Of a stretch of DNA of 64,000 nucleotides, positions 1 to 64,000 are shown in pieces. The notes beneath the pieces are model-generated. The model worked only from the letters and a program-made list of their open reading frames with translations. It was not told the origin of the DNA and did not search any database. The stretch is from Oxyruncus cristatus. Taxonomy: Eukaryota > Chordata > Aves > Passeriformes > Cotingidae. Every line of letters begins with the position of its first letter. Position 1 is the first letter of the stretch. Position numbers and translations under genes: made by a program. Location of the stretch: NCBI GenBank assembly GCA_013399855.1, contig VXAY01002208.1:519585-583584 (forward strand). Reading direction: 5' to 3'.

Positions 1-31458
<31,458 letters not shown>

Positions 31459-32705
31459 ACTCCATCTCCACACACTGCACTTCTCTGACCGTTCCAGTGG
31501 AATTCCAGCATGCGAGCTCAGAACCAATACGTTACTCTCTGTGCCTCATGTTCCTCAATGTGATTGACATTTTTTTATTTATAGAGCGTTTTAAAACAAA
31601 AAAAAGCCAACAAGAAAAAAAAAAAAGAAAAAAAAAAGAATCTAAAGTTACAAATGTATGAGGTGCATTGGGCAGCTTCTGTAGGAGAAGGAGGACCAGG
31701 TTTTGGGGGTTTGTTTTTGTTTTTGTTTTGTTTATTTTTTTTTAAATGAAGTTAATGTAGATTAGATCTTAATATTTAAACTGTTCCTCAATTTTGTGAG
31801 GCTGTCTTGGAAAATAACCCACTCCTAGAGCTATTGGTATGCAAGGCAGCGGTGCTTTCGAATCTACTGTGCACATGAGAAACCAGTGTCCCAGCTCAGA
31901 GCGTTCCCTCAGCTGAGGTCGCTGCGCTGAGTCCTGCCTAGCGGAGCCTCCCCTTGCAGTTCTAACACTTACTGAAGGGCAGTGTGTTCTCTTTGCTGTA
32001 ACAGAGTGCAGGGATGTTGACTCACACACAACGTTGGTTATTAACACGGCCCGAGGCGTTTCTGCATCGAGTACGATACGCAAGAATGTTGGTGTTCCAG
32101 ACGGATGAACAGGCTGAGACAGTTTCAAATAAGCTGTAATTTCAAATTGGGTTTGTTTTGTTTTTGTTTCCTTTTTTTTTTTTTTTTTTTGCCGAAATAC
32201 ATTATATTGTATGTTTCAGATAATTCTAGTACAAAGTATAATAAGACTAGATGTATAATAAACCCTTTAAAATCATCGATAAGTGTAAAAGTGGAACTGA
32301 AGCATTTACTGGAAAAGTAATGTTACTCAAATGGTTACTTGCTTGTCAGCTGCAGCACTGTGTGTTATAATTTTGCTACATTACCTTGCTCTTTGATACA
32401 TAGTGTGCATTTCTGTCACTGTAACTATTGTAATGAAAAATTTTCATCTTACTGCACAATCAAAAATTACATTTAATAGGAATGAACTTTCAATGACTGG
32501 GCCTGTAGTCAAGAGTAGTACTGGAACTGGCTTTCAGTTGTATCGAACTGTACCTCTAGACTTTTACCCTATCTGTTAAATATATGCGATGTCATTAAAT
32601 GCTTTTAAAACTAAATATGCTGGGTAAGTTTCTTATTTCATTTCTGACGATGTTAAATCATAATTTTGAAAGAGGATCAAAAATAAAGTTATTTTAAACT
32701 GTCAT
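31459..32705 (+). other. SPTBN1: SPTBN1 long-isoform 3' UTR
   Basis: AT-rich sequence follows the stop, with an A-rich tract at 31597-31638 and a T-run at 32172-32190, both likely to cause internal priming or sequencing slippage. AATAAA occurs at 32257-32262 and 32682-32687. I take the second as the main site by position and downstream T/G content. A further AATAAA at 32938-32943 means the UTR could extend. The boundary is inferred. Confidence 0.7.
32682..32687 (+). terminator. SPTBN1: Probable SPTBN1 poly(A) signal
   Basis: An exact AATAAA in AT-rich context, about 1.2 kb after the stop codon. Cleavage would fall near 32700-32710. Confidence 0.55.
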
Positions 32706-34280
32706 CTCTCCTGTGCACTGAAACTGATGTCTCCAAATGTAATTCCATTCTCTTGTGCTGAAGTTCATTCTGAAATACCTGTTTTCTCTCTTCCCACTTT
32801 TCTTTCTCCTCACTTGTCACCTGCCCTCCCTTTCACCCTGCTCCCCAAATTAAGTGCCAAAAAAAGAAATCAATATTTTGTAAAATATTTGGACGTAGAT
32901 ACCGCTTGGGAGAAGTAAATCCAGCAGAATGGATGGAAATAAAGCGTAAAGCAGAGGCCGGGGCAATGGAGTTACCTGGACATTTACCTTATTGAGGTAA
33001 AGCTCCATGTAAAAGTTGGCAGCCAAAGCACATCATTTGGAGTAAGTGCCATTCTCCAATTTTTTACCCACCTTTTGCTCAAGTGCTTAAGTCCTTTCCT
33101 TACCTTGGAGGCTGCTTAGGGGAGCATCCAAGAGAAATAGCTCTGAGAAGCTCTGAGAAGCTCCAATATGTTCTAAAATCAGTGCAATGTGCAAAGGAAC
33201 CTGTTTTTTAATGTATTATCATTATTAAAATAGACATAATTTCAGGTGGAAAGCAGACAAACTGCAAACAAACGTGTTTCCCAGCGACAGCTTCCTGATC
33301 ATGTGACCAATATACAGTGTCTGAATTCTTTTCATGGAGTGTACAGTGTTCTCTGGGTTTTTCTTGTTTTCCAAAGTTTTTGGTTGTTAAACTACGGAAT
33401 ATTCATGCACATGGATTTTTACTCTGTGATGTTACATTGTTCCAGTCTAATTATTAGTGAAATGTAGGCTAACACTGCTAGTATTGTAAATGTAAATTTT
33501 AACACAATAGAAAAAGCTGAGGTTTAACATTATTAGAGGCTATGAAACAATGTTCTTAGTTGATTAAAGTGCACAGAGATGTGGATGCCTTAAGTATGTG
33601 TCACTTAATTGAGCTGGTACCCTGAGCAGTGACAGATCCCTCCCGATGGCCTGCGGTGTGTGATTCTGGGGTGACTGGGTTGAACGTGCCTTCAGAGTTG
33701 TCTCCTTCTTTGTCTTGCTTCTCAGTGAAAGTTGTTCCCAAAAATGACTTGAGCAAAACTCCTTTCCGCTTAGGAGCTGCCTGGAGGTTGGTGAGGAGCA
33801 GGAGTGAGCCCTAGTAGGCCTTGGAGCGTAAGGGAGCAGTTCCCCGCAGGGAAACGGTGGGTCAGGAGCAGCCCCGGACACAGCCAGGCCAGAGCAGGCA
33901 GGTCAGTGGGCACACCCCCTGCCAGGGCAGGGAGAAGGACTGCGGGCACCTCTCGGATCAGGTGAAGGGAGGGACTGCTGGAGAATCTCAGGGGGAGAAG
34001 AAAGAGTCTAAATGTAGGTGTTGGAAATGGGATTGAAATGGGAGCAGCTGTCACTGCCACCAGTGGTACCTGTTCACAGGTGGCTGTGTCACTGCCCAGA
34101 CTGCACCAGCCACCACGGCCACACTCCCAACACAGTTACTCACTGAAGAGGGAGGAGTTGTAGCCCAGTTTGTATCCTGAAGGGTCCTTCCCATATCCTG
34201 GCAAACTGAGTGCAATGTGGGGGAAAACCCAGAACTCCTTAGCCATTGGGATTGAACATGTGTTGGTGGGAAGGCTTTCT
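32706..34280 (+). other. Intergenic sequence after SPTBN1
   Basis: AT-rich at first, moderate GC from 33.6 kb. It may contain a distal extension of the SPTBN1 3' UTR. No open frame with recognisable homology and no transposon was recognised. Confidence 0.7.
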
Positions 34281-34630
34281 TTTAGACTGATGCAAATAAT
34301 CTAATGCAGATTAATCCATCTGTTCTGCACAGAGAATGTGTTCTGTGGTAGGGCTGTCCTCTGCACAAGGAAGATTAATGGTAATAGTAAAGGAAAAGAA
34401 AGGAATGATTAATAAAAAAATTCATTAATTGCTGTCATGGGGAAATATTGGTTTAGATGGTTTTTCTCTTCACCGTGGTCTCCTTTTTTATGCTTGAGTT
34501 CACAGAGTACGGACTTTGAATGTGTAGGGTCTTTAAGAATATGCTTTTGTAATTAATAGCTTGCAGGGATGATGTAGTTTTGCTATTTTTGGTGGCTGTT
34601 TTGGTTTTTGCTACCTTAACTAATCACAGG
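34281..34630. promoter_or_regulatory. Candidate intergenic conserved noncoding element
   Basis: AT-rich, complex sequence with an octamer (34290-34297), an octamer-like ATGCAGAT (34304-34311) and homeodomain-type cores (GATTAATGG, GATTAATAA, CATTAATTGC). It looks like vertebrate noncoding regulatory DNA, but conservation has not been measured. Confidence 0.3.
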
Positions 34631-37600
34631 TAGCTGAAAAATACATAAGCTTAAATAATGAGTCGGAACAGACATTAGTCCTTTTAATAAAAAAATAGTC
34701 AGTAGAACAGGCTGTGCTAAATGACTGATTAATGTTAAGAATGAAATCACTGAAGAAGTGGGATCCAGCTCGCTGACCCTACAGCTCTGTCCATGGACTG
34801 ACCAGTCGAGGCTCATCCTGTGAGCAGGAGGGACGGGAGCACTGGGCCAGCACAAGTGGAGCAAGGATTCAGCTGCCTTTCTGTGTCCTGGCACTACTGC
34901 ACATTCTGAGGCCAAGCAGAACAGAAGTCAGGTAAGAAAGCACCATGTTCTCAACGCAGTGGGATTTCAGGTGTCCCCACAGTGGTGGGTGTGCAGGGCC
35001 TAGTTGAGGAGTATTCAGTATTGAGCTCGAGGCTCTAATTTATTTCCTTCCTTCCTACTCACTGTAATTTATCTCCTGTCAAGCATTTTTCTGTAGCCTT
35101 GTGGCAGCAATCGGTAGATATTCTGGTTCTGGTGGATTATTGGGGTTTGCTTCCAAGGATTTTAAACAAGATTAAAGTACAAACGAGGCGAGGCATGAAC
35201 CAGCCCGGCGGGGGGAATAAAGGGAAATGTATCACAGCGTAGAGCAATGAAACAGGAGAAGCCGAGGACTGGGGTTTGCTGTGATTCAGCAGGTAGCCCT
35301 GGGTGCCTGTGCATGTGCTGGTGCCACGGAAGGCAGTGCAGACGTTGTGTGTGCTGTCAGCTGACATCCCTGGGAGCAGCAGCAGCGAGCGGCTCGGCAG
35401 GCCCACGTGGGCGCATCCGCAGTGTGTCATAATGCAGCACGGCCCGGCCCACACACCTGCAGGGCAGCCCCAGCACGGGCCGGGGGCAGGGAAGGGGCCA
35501 CTGGGCTTAAATACCCAGTTATGGGGGGAAGGAGGAAGGGAAGGATTCTGTGCATCAGCGCGTGCGGATCCTCCCCTGCTCGCCAAGCCCAGCGTGCTGC
35601 TCAGCCTGCTGGCGGAGAACACCCCAGCTACAGCACAGTGGGAATGCACCTTGTTCCGTGAACACCACAGCCTCAGCACGGAGTGGATACACGTTGTTCC
35701 ATGAGGCATCGTTTCCTTTGTGTCCCAAAATAATGCATTTCACAGAACACTCTTTCGCTGTTAGATGAGACGCTGTGGTGGCTCATTTTGTTTTAGTGGT
35801 AAAAATTACCTGGACCTAACATGAATTTTGTTATGAGTCTCCTATTGCTACTGCTTTTCTTTTCCTCCCACGCCCAGTGAGACAAGCTCCCTTGCTCACT
35901 GAGTGCCAGCATCGTCCATGAGAGGTCACTGTGTCCAGGGAGATGCTGAGCTGCAGCGGAGCCACTCTCGCTGGAACACCACAGCGAGTGTTATCTCAGC
36001 GAGTGTTATCTGAGCACTCGAGAGAATTGAGAGCTTGGGTGAAAGTTCTCTTCACTCAGAAAGGCAGATTTCTAAAGAGTTACGTAAACTCGAGGCAAGA
36101 TTTAGACACGTCTCGGATGCACCATCGTAGGAGGGAAGTTGAGTCAAGTGTGGCAGCCAGGATATGGGAAGGTGAGGAACACCACCACCCCTGCTGGGGC
36201 AGAGGAAAGGGGAGCAGCTCTCTGGGAAGATTGACCTTTCTGCAACGATGGTCATAATTTTAAACTGGTCACTGACATTCCGTGAAAAGATGGCAGAAAG
36301 GCAGCCCCCATCAAGGTCTGGGTGAAGGCAGGCGGTGCCCCAGTGGAGATTGGCTCTGGGAGACCAGTGTCTGGTCTCTCAGAAATGGGCTTGAGGATGG
36401 AAAATGCTCCATTTTTCCTCTTCTCTTTTTTCCCCCTAATGCTATTTCTGGCCAGATCCAAGCATTTCATTAATGCAAATCAGTGTTCCTGCCCACAAGG
36501 AATAAGAGCTTAGAGCCAATTCCCCTGTTATGATTTTGTAGTTAAATCGTCAAATCACTGAGAGGCATCAATCAGGATTGGATTAATGTAATGCCAGGCA
36601 ACAAACAAACAGAACCAGATCACAGCTCCTGCTTCTGATCCCTCCCCCCAAGGTCTGAGGGATTTTATAGAATTTAAAAAAAGCATTTACAGCTCAAATA
36701 AGAGGTACCAATTTTGAAATGCCAATTAATATGGCATCTCTGTGCATCTGCTGTACATTCATCCATAAAAATAGGAGTTATAAAGGTTGTTTTGTGGAGC
36801 AGAGATCTAGGACATAACACAGATGTTTCTGGGAGGGAAAACTCAGTGTTCATTGTTAATCACAGCTCTTGGGTATGTACAGAGTGGGCAGGATGTATCA
36901 CAGAGGATTGGAGTTCATTTGAGATGTGGTGCTTTTTTGGCATCTTCTACACAACGCTTGCTATAAACAAGCAAAAAAACCAAAAAACCAAACCCAAAGC
37001 CCTCAGAAAAACCCAGCAGCAGGGAATGGTCCCTTGGGCAGAGAGCAGTGACTGTCATTCAGGTACTACTCATGCAAGATGCCACGTTAGTTGGTTTTTA
37101 CATTTAATAGCAAAAAAAAAGCTGTGAAATCATGGGATATGTGTTCCAGGCTAACGGGATTCTTGCCACAGCGAGGAGGGAAAATGCTGCTGCTATTGCA
37201 AATTTTTGTGTCTCTTTTAATTAAGTTCTTCAATATATTTTAAAGTGTTAATTTTTACAAGAGTTACCTTAAATGGGAAATACATTCAGACGACTCTTTT
37301 TTTGAACAGAAATGCCCTTTTTTTTAGTAAGATTCACACTCTGTCTTGGTTTGTGTTTTTCCTTCCCAGCCTTCCTTGCATTCGTGATGCTGAGGACTCC
37401 AAAATCCAGTATTAACACCCAAAAAACCCCTGAGAGCATGAGGGATATTTACGTTGTGCTGACAGTGAACAGCAGGTTGCAGCACTGAGGAACATTTTCG
37501 GCAACATGACAGCTCCTGATAGGAAAGTAAATAGTGCGTTTTTTTAAACTGAAAAAATAAACCCAGCCCGCAAACCCCTTCACCATTAAATTAATTAATT

Positions 37601-38440
37601 GGATTCATTCAATCACCACCATAAAATTCACGAAATTCTTGAGGGTACAGATTACAATCAAATGAGTGAACTGAACTTGTGTAGCTGCACGCATTTACAC
37701 GTTTTTCTTTGGGGTTTTTTTGGATTGTTGGTTCATGACAAAATAATAATGAACTACAAAAATAATTTTTTTCTTAAACTGAGGATATAGGTTTTCATGA
37801 AGGAGTAAATACAAAGTTCAGCTTGACTACTGTTGCTCTCGGAGAGGTGACAGCCACACCAGTAGAGGCTTGAAAGTAGTTTTTTGTTTGTCTTTACCTA
37901 GTAGGTGAGTAGCCTATTTGTCATATCTATTAATTTTTTAATGTGGTTTAGATAGTTTAACAAAAAAAAAAAACACATAAAAGGAAAGCTATAATCACAT
38001 GGAATTTATTCTATTGAATAATAGTGGGATGGGAAAGGATAAAGAGTTTATAATTCACTGGAAGGCTTATTAGATACCCACATCCACAGGGTGACAAAGC
38101 AGTTTTACACGGTCTGACCAAAAGAAAAAAAAAAAAAGAGAGATTGAAATGGTTTTGGCAGCTACACAAAGATGCTTAACCCAGCACGAGTGCGTCTGTG
38201 TGCTGGTGGGTAACGCAACGAATTTGAAATATTTTACAAAGCTTTTAAAAGCATTCAAATTAGCGCAGACTCGGCTGTAACACGCTTAAACAAGGGTGTT
38301 GAAAGCCTTTGCCAGCACATTCCTGGGGGAGTGCTGGAAGAGCAGGGGTTTCCTACAGGTGCACCCACATGGAAGTACAACCAGGACGTGTTCTGTTCCA
38401 GAGACCCGGCGTGTTGCCACAGGGAACTTAATTCCAGACA
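34631..38440 (+). other. Intergenic sequence between SPTBN1 and EML6
   Basis: A GC-rich patch at 35.3-35.6 kb gives a 190-codon minus-strand open frame that I reject as a gene. A 15-bp direct duplication (CAGCGAGTGTTATCT) occurs at about 35982-36011. AT-rich stretches with A-runs dominate 36.6-38.2 kb. No transcript-like features were identified. Confidence 0.65.
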
Positions 38441-38441
38441 A

Positions 38442-38517
38442 GGGATCCCAACAGGATTTGAACCGCTCAGACCCACACGCAGGTGTAAGTAACTCTCGTA
38501 ACCACTGACAGAACTCC
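38442..38517 (-). pseudogene. tRNA-like relic (76 bp), closest to tRNA-Val by eye
   Basis: The minus strand shows an exact B-box (GGTTCAAATCC), an A-box-like TCAGTGGTTA about 44 bp upstream, and terminal segments GGAGTTC and GGGATCC that pair at six of seven positions counting G-U wobbles. Between them CTTACACCTGCG resembles the tRNA-Val anticodon region CTTTACACGCAG. The D, anticodon and T stems are largely broken, so it is not a working tRNA. It could equally be the head of a tRNA-derived SINE. Confidence 0.4.
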
Positions 38518-38538
38518 GGGAAACAGCCGGAGCTGAGT

Positions 38539-38728
38539 CGGGGGAGGTTCAGGTGGGATATCGGGAGAAGGTGTTCCACCCAGAGGGTAGTGGGGCACTG
38601 CCAGAGCTCAAGGAGCATTTGGACAGTGCTCTCGGGGACAGGGTGGGGTTGCTGGGGTGTTCTGTGCAGGGCCAGGAGTGGAACTCGATGATCCCTGTGG
38701 ATTCCTTCCAACTAAGAATATTGTTTGG
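38539..38728 (+). mobile_element. CR1 LINE 3'-end fragment, plus strand
   Basis: The sequence follows the familiar CR1 3' end in order: GGTTCAGGTGGGATATC, then TTCCACCCAGAGGGTAG, GCATTTGGACAGTGCTCT, GCAGGGCCAGGAGTGGA, CTCGATGATCCCTGTGG and ATTCCTTCCAACTAAGAATA. It is 5'-truncated and internally shortened, as most avian CR1 copies are. An A-run follows at 38753-38768. Confidence 0.88.
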
Positions 38729-38940
38729 TGAGCGGCTGCTGGTGAGGCAGTTAAAAAAAAAAAAAAAAGTGACTGGGAATTTGATTGTATCTTGTGAGAC
38801 TTTTGGAGGCTACCGTAAACACGGAAAACAGAAAGCCGGGTTTTATTGCCCAAATCCCTGTGTCCCTGGCGGGGCAGGGCTGGCGATACCACTGCCCCTC
38901 ACAGCCCGGGCCCCGAAAGGGCGGGAAGGGCTCGCGCCCC

Positions 38941-39181
38941 NNNNNNNNNNNNNNNNNNNNNNNNNNNNNNNNNNNNNNNNNNNNNNNNNNNNNNNNNNNN
39001 NNNNNNNNNNNNNNNNNNNNNNNNNNNNNNNNNNNNNNNNNNNNNNNNNNNNNNNNNNNNNNNNNNNNNNNNNNNNNNNNNNNNNNNNNNNNNNNNNNNN
39101 NNNNNNNNNNNNNNNNNNNNNNNNNNNNNNNNNNNNNNNNNNNNNNNNNNNNNNNNNNNNNNNNNNNNNNNNNNNNNNNNN
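38941..39181. other. Assembly gap, 241 N
   Basis: A run of undetermined bases. The odd length suggests an estimated rather than a fixed-size gap. The 30-bp GC-rich direct repeat starting 32 bp after the gap suggests that GC-rich tandem repeat is what failed to assemble. Confidence 0.99.
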
Positions 39182-39212
39182 CGCGCGCGGCGGCCCCGCC
39201 CCAGGGCGGGCT

Positions 39213-39264
39213 CCGTGAGGGCTCCGCCCGCCCGGGGCGGCACCGTGAGGGCTCCGCCCGCCCG
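39213..39264 (+). repeat. GC-rich direct repeat, 30-bp period
   Basis: A 22-bp segment starting CCGTGAGGGCTCCG occurs at 39213-39234 and again, identical, at 39243-39264, separated by GGGCGGCA. This is two units of a possible minisatellite that may extend into the gap. Confidence 0.9.
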
Positions 39265-39440
39265 CCGGGGCCGGGCTCCCGCTGGAGGTGGGTGCGGAGG
39301 CTCCGAGGTTCGCCTCGGGCGAGCAGCGTGTTCCGTGCGGGCTGGAGTCCCGCCGCCGTGTCCCGGAGTGCTGCCGGCGCTGTGACCTCGGCCGTGAGCG
39401 GTGCCAACGCGCACATCGGTGTGAGGCGTGTTGTGTGGGA

Positions 39441-40190
39441 AAAGGTACAGGGGTTGTTGTCAGCCTTGGAATTAATTCCCTCTTCCCGTCCGTCTGGCGC
39501 TGTGCCCAGTGAATGTTTGGTTCTCTGATTCCAGCATCCTCTTCCCTGCGGTTGTGGCCGAGTTTCTGGAGGGCTGGGTTTGGGCTCCTGTGGAGTGATA
39601 CTATAAAGCGGTGGATGTCTTGTCACCAACGACATGCAGCAACCACGCTTGGCTGATAATGACAATACAAATTCTGCTTTAGGAAAAGCAGAACAAAAGC
39701 GAGGAAATGTGTTCCTCGGAATATCATTCCAAAGGATGACAGTACAAAAAAAAAAAAAAAAAAAAAAAGAAAGAAAAAAAAAGGCAAAAAAAAAGCGCCA
39801 CCAGCCTCCGCTACCTCGTGATATCCTGCATGGAAAATGGGAAACTTAAAATTGTTTGAATTACATGGTTACTGTAGAATCCAAAAGGAGGAAGTTTTGG
39901 GTCGCTAGGGGATAAGGAAAGATGGGTTATATCCCCATATTTATACTGGATGTTGTGTAAGAGATGGTATTGAAAGGGAGGATTCCCGTGAGGACTAAGA
40001 GCGTTGGATCCTGCTGAAAGGGCTCAGAAGCACCCAAACCACCCACAGCACCCATCCCAGCTGACTCCCTCATCCAAACAGTCCCCCCCGTCCAGGCAGA
40101 GCTCCCCCATCCCAGCAGTCCCTTTGGATTTTAAACACACGTGCACTCCGCAATTCAAACCCACGGGGCTTGTGTTTTCTTCTCTTTCAG
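39441..40190 (+). other. Stretch between the two CpG-rich blocks upstream of EML6
   Basis: It holds a 23-base A-run (39746-39768) followed by further A-rich sequence to 39795. It ends in a strong splice-acceptor-like signal, a pyrimidine-rich TTTTCTTCTCTTTCAG at 40175-40190. No gene was recognised. Confidence 0.75.
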
Positions 40191-40456
40191 CTCTGTCCCC
40201 GAGGGTAACTATGTTAGGAAGAGGAGCACCCTGGAAGCTTTGTGCAGGAAGCCAAGACGGTGCCACACGGGAGACGCAGCGGGGAGCCTTTGGCAGGTGG
40301 TGCTGGTGACGCACAGAAGTTACTTTGCCTTCGGAAAGACAAAAGGCGCCGAGCGCTGCCCATGTAGGTGTGCTGGTGTGCCCCCGAGAAGTTGGCTGGT
40401 GGCGCGGCGGCGGCGGCGGAGCGGCGGCGGCTCGTCCTGGGCAGCGGCGGCGGCAG

Positions 40457-64000
<23,544 letters not shown>

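Larger units (their letters stand above)
38880..39440. promoter_or_regulatory. EML6: CpG island, interrupted by assembly gap
   Basis: Very GC- and CpG-rich sequence flanks the run of N on both sides (38880-38940 and 39182-39440), with several GGGCGG/CCCGCCC boxes. It lies 1.2-1.7 kb upstream of the EML6 start codon and could hold a transcription start, either for an upstream noncoding EML6 exon or for another transcript. Confidence 0.7.

Noticed and set aside
35137..35709. 190-codon minus-strand open frame in the intergenic region
   Set aside because: It lies in a GC-rich patch where stops are rare, has low-complexity composition and no recognisable domain, no supporting splice or promoter context, and competing open frames overlap it on the other strand.
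38442..38517. Functional tRNA gene
   Set aside because: The D, anticodon and T stems do not pair; only the boxes and acceptor ends remain.
38751..39665. Very long open frames on both strands near 38.5-39.7 kb
   Set aside because: Their length comes from reading through the 241 N bases; the flanks are CpG island and CR1 tail.

Overview
The window is vertebrate nuclear DNA, and I read it as a bird. It holds the 3' two-fifths of one large multi-exon gene, SPTBN1 (beta-II spectrin), and then, on the same strand, the first two exons of EML6 (echinoderm microtubule-associated protein-like 6). SPTBN1-EML6 is a conserved neighbour pair in amniotes. The bird assignment rests on chicken-repeat-1 (CR1) LINE tails, low repeat content, a gap of only about 8 kb between the two genes (much larger in human, from memory) and coding sequence very close to, but not identical with, the mammalian proteins. 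The species cannot be named from the sequence.

Layout. Positions 1-31458 carry 21 consecutive SPTBN1 coding exons (exons 16-36 if the human 36-exon numbering applies), 1397 codons plus a stop. They correspond to human residues of about 965-2364: the end of spectrin repeat 7, repeats 8-16, the partial tetramerisation repeat 17, the linker, the PH domain and the basic tail. All reading phases join, and all introns are GT-AG except the first, which is GC-AG. A second, short C-terminus is encoded by read-through of the exon ending at 22850, with its stop at 22935-22937 and a cluster of poly(A) signals about 0.5 kb further on. The long 3' UTR starts at 31459, with a likely poly(A) signal at 32682.

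Positions 32.7-40.2 kb are intergenic: AT-rich candidate regulatory DNA, a GC-rich patch near 35.3-35.6 kb, a tRNA-like relic next to a CR1 tail at 38.4-38.7 kb, and a CpG island interrupted by a 241-base run of N. A second CpG-rich block with CGG-rich tracts holds EML6 exon 1 (start codon 40653). A 23.0-kb first intron follows, and EML6 exon 2 begins at 63860 and runs off the window.

The two proteins are both cytoskeletal (submembrane actin-spectrin lattice; microtubule binding), but nothing here suggests joint regulation. I found no undescribed system. The observations most worth a second look are the GC-AG intron; the altered second caspase site (ETAD for ETVD) in the long-isoform-only exon; the weak splice donor at the short/long isoform decision point; a 24-bp in-frame minisatellite in an SPTBN1 intron; the 30-bp GC-rich repeat abutting the assembly gap; the 76-bp tRNA-like relic; a MIR-like SINE; and two octamer pairs with identical 19-bp spacing in different introns.
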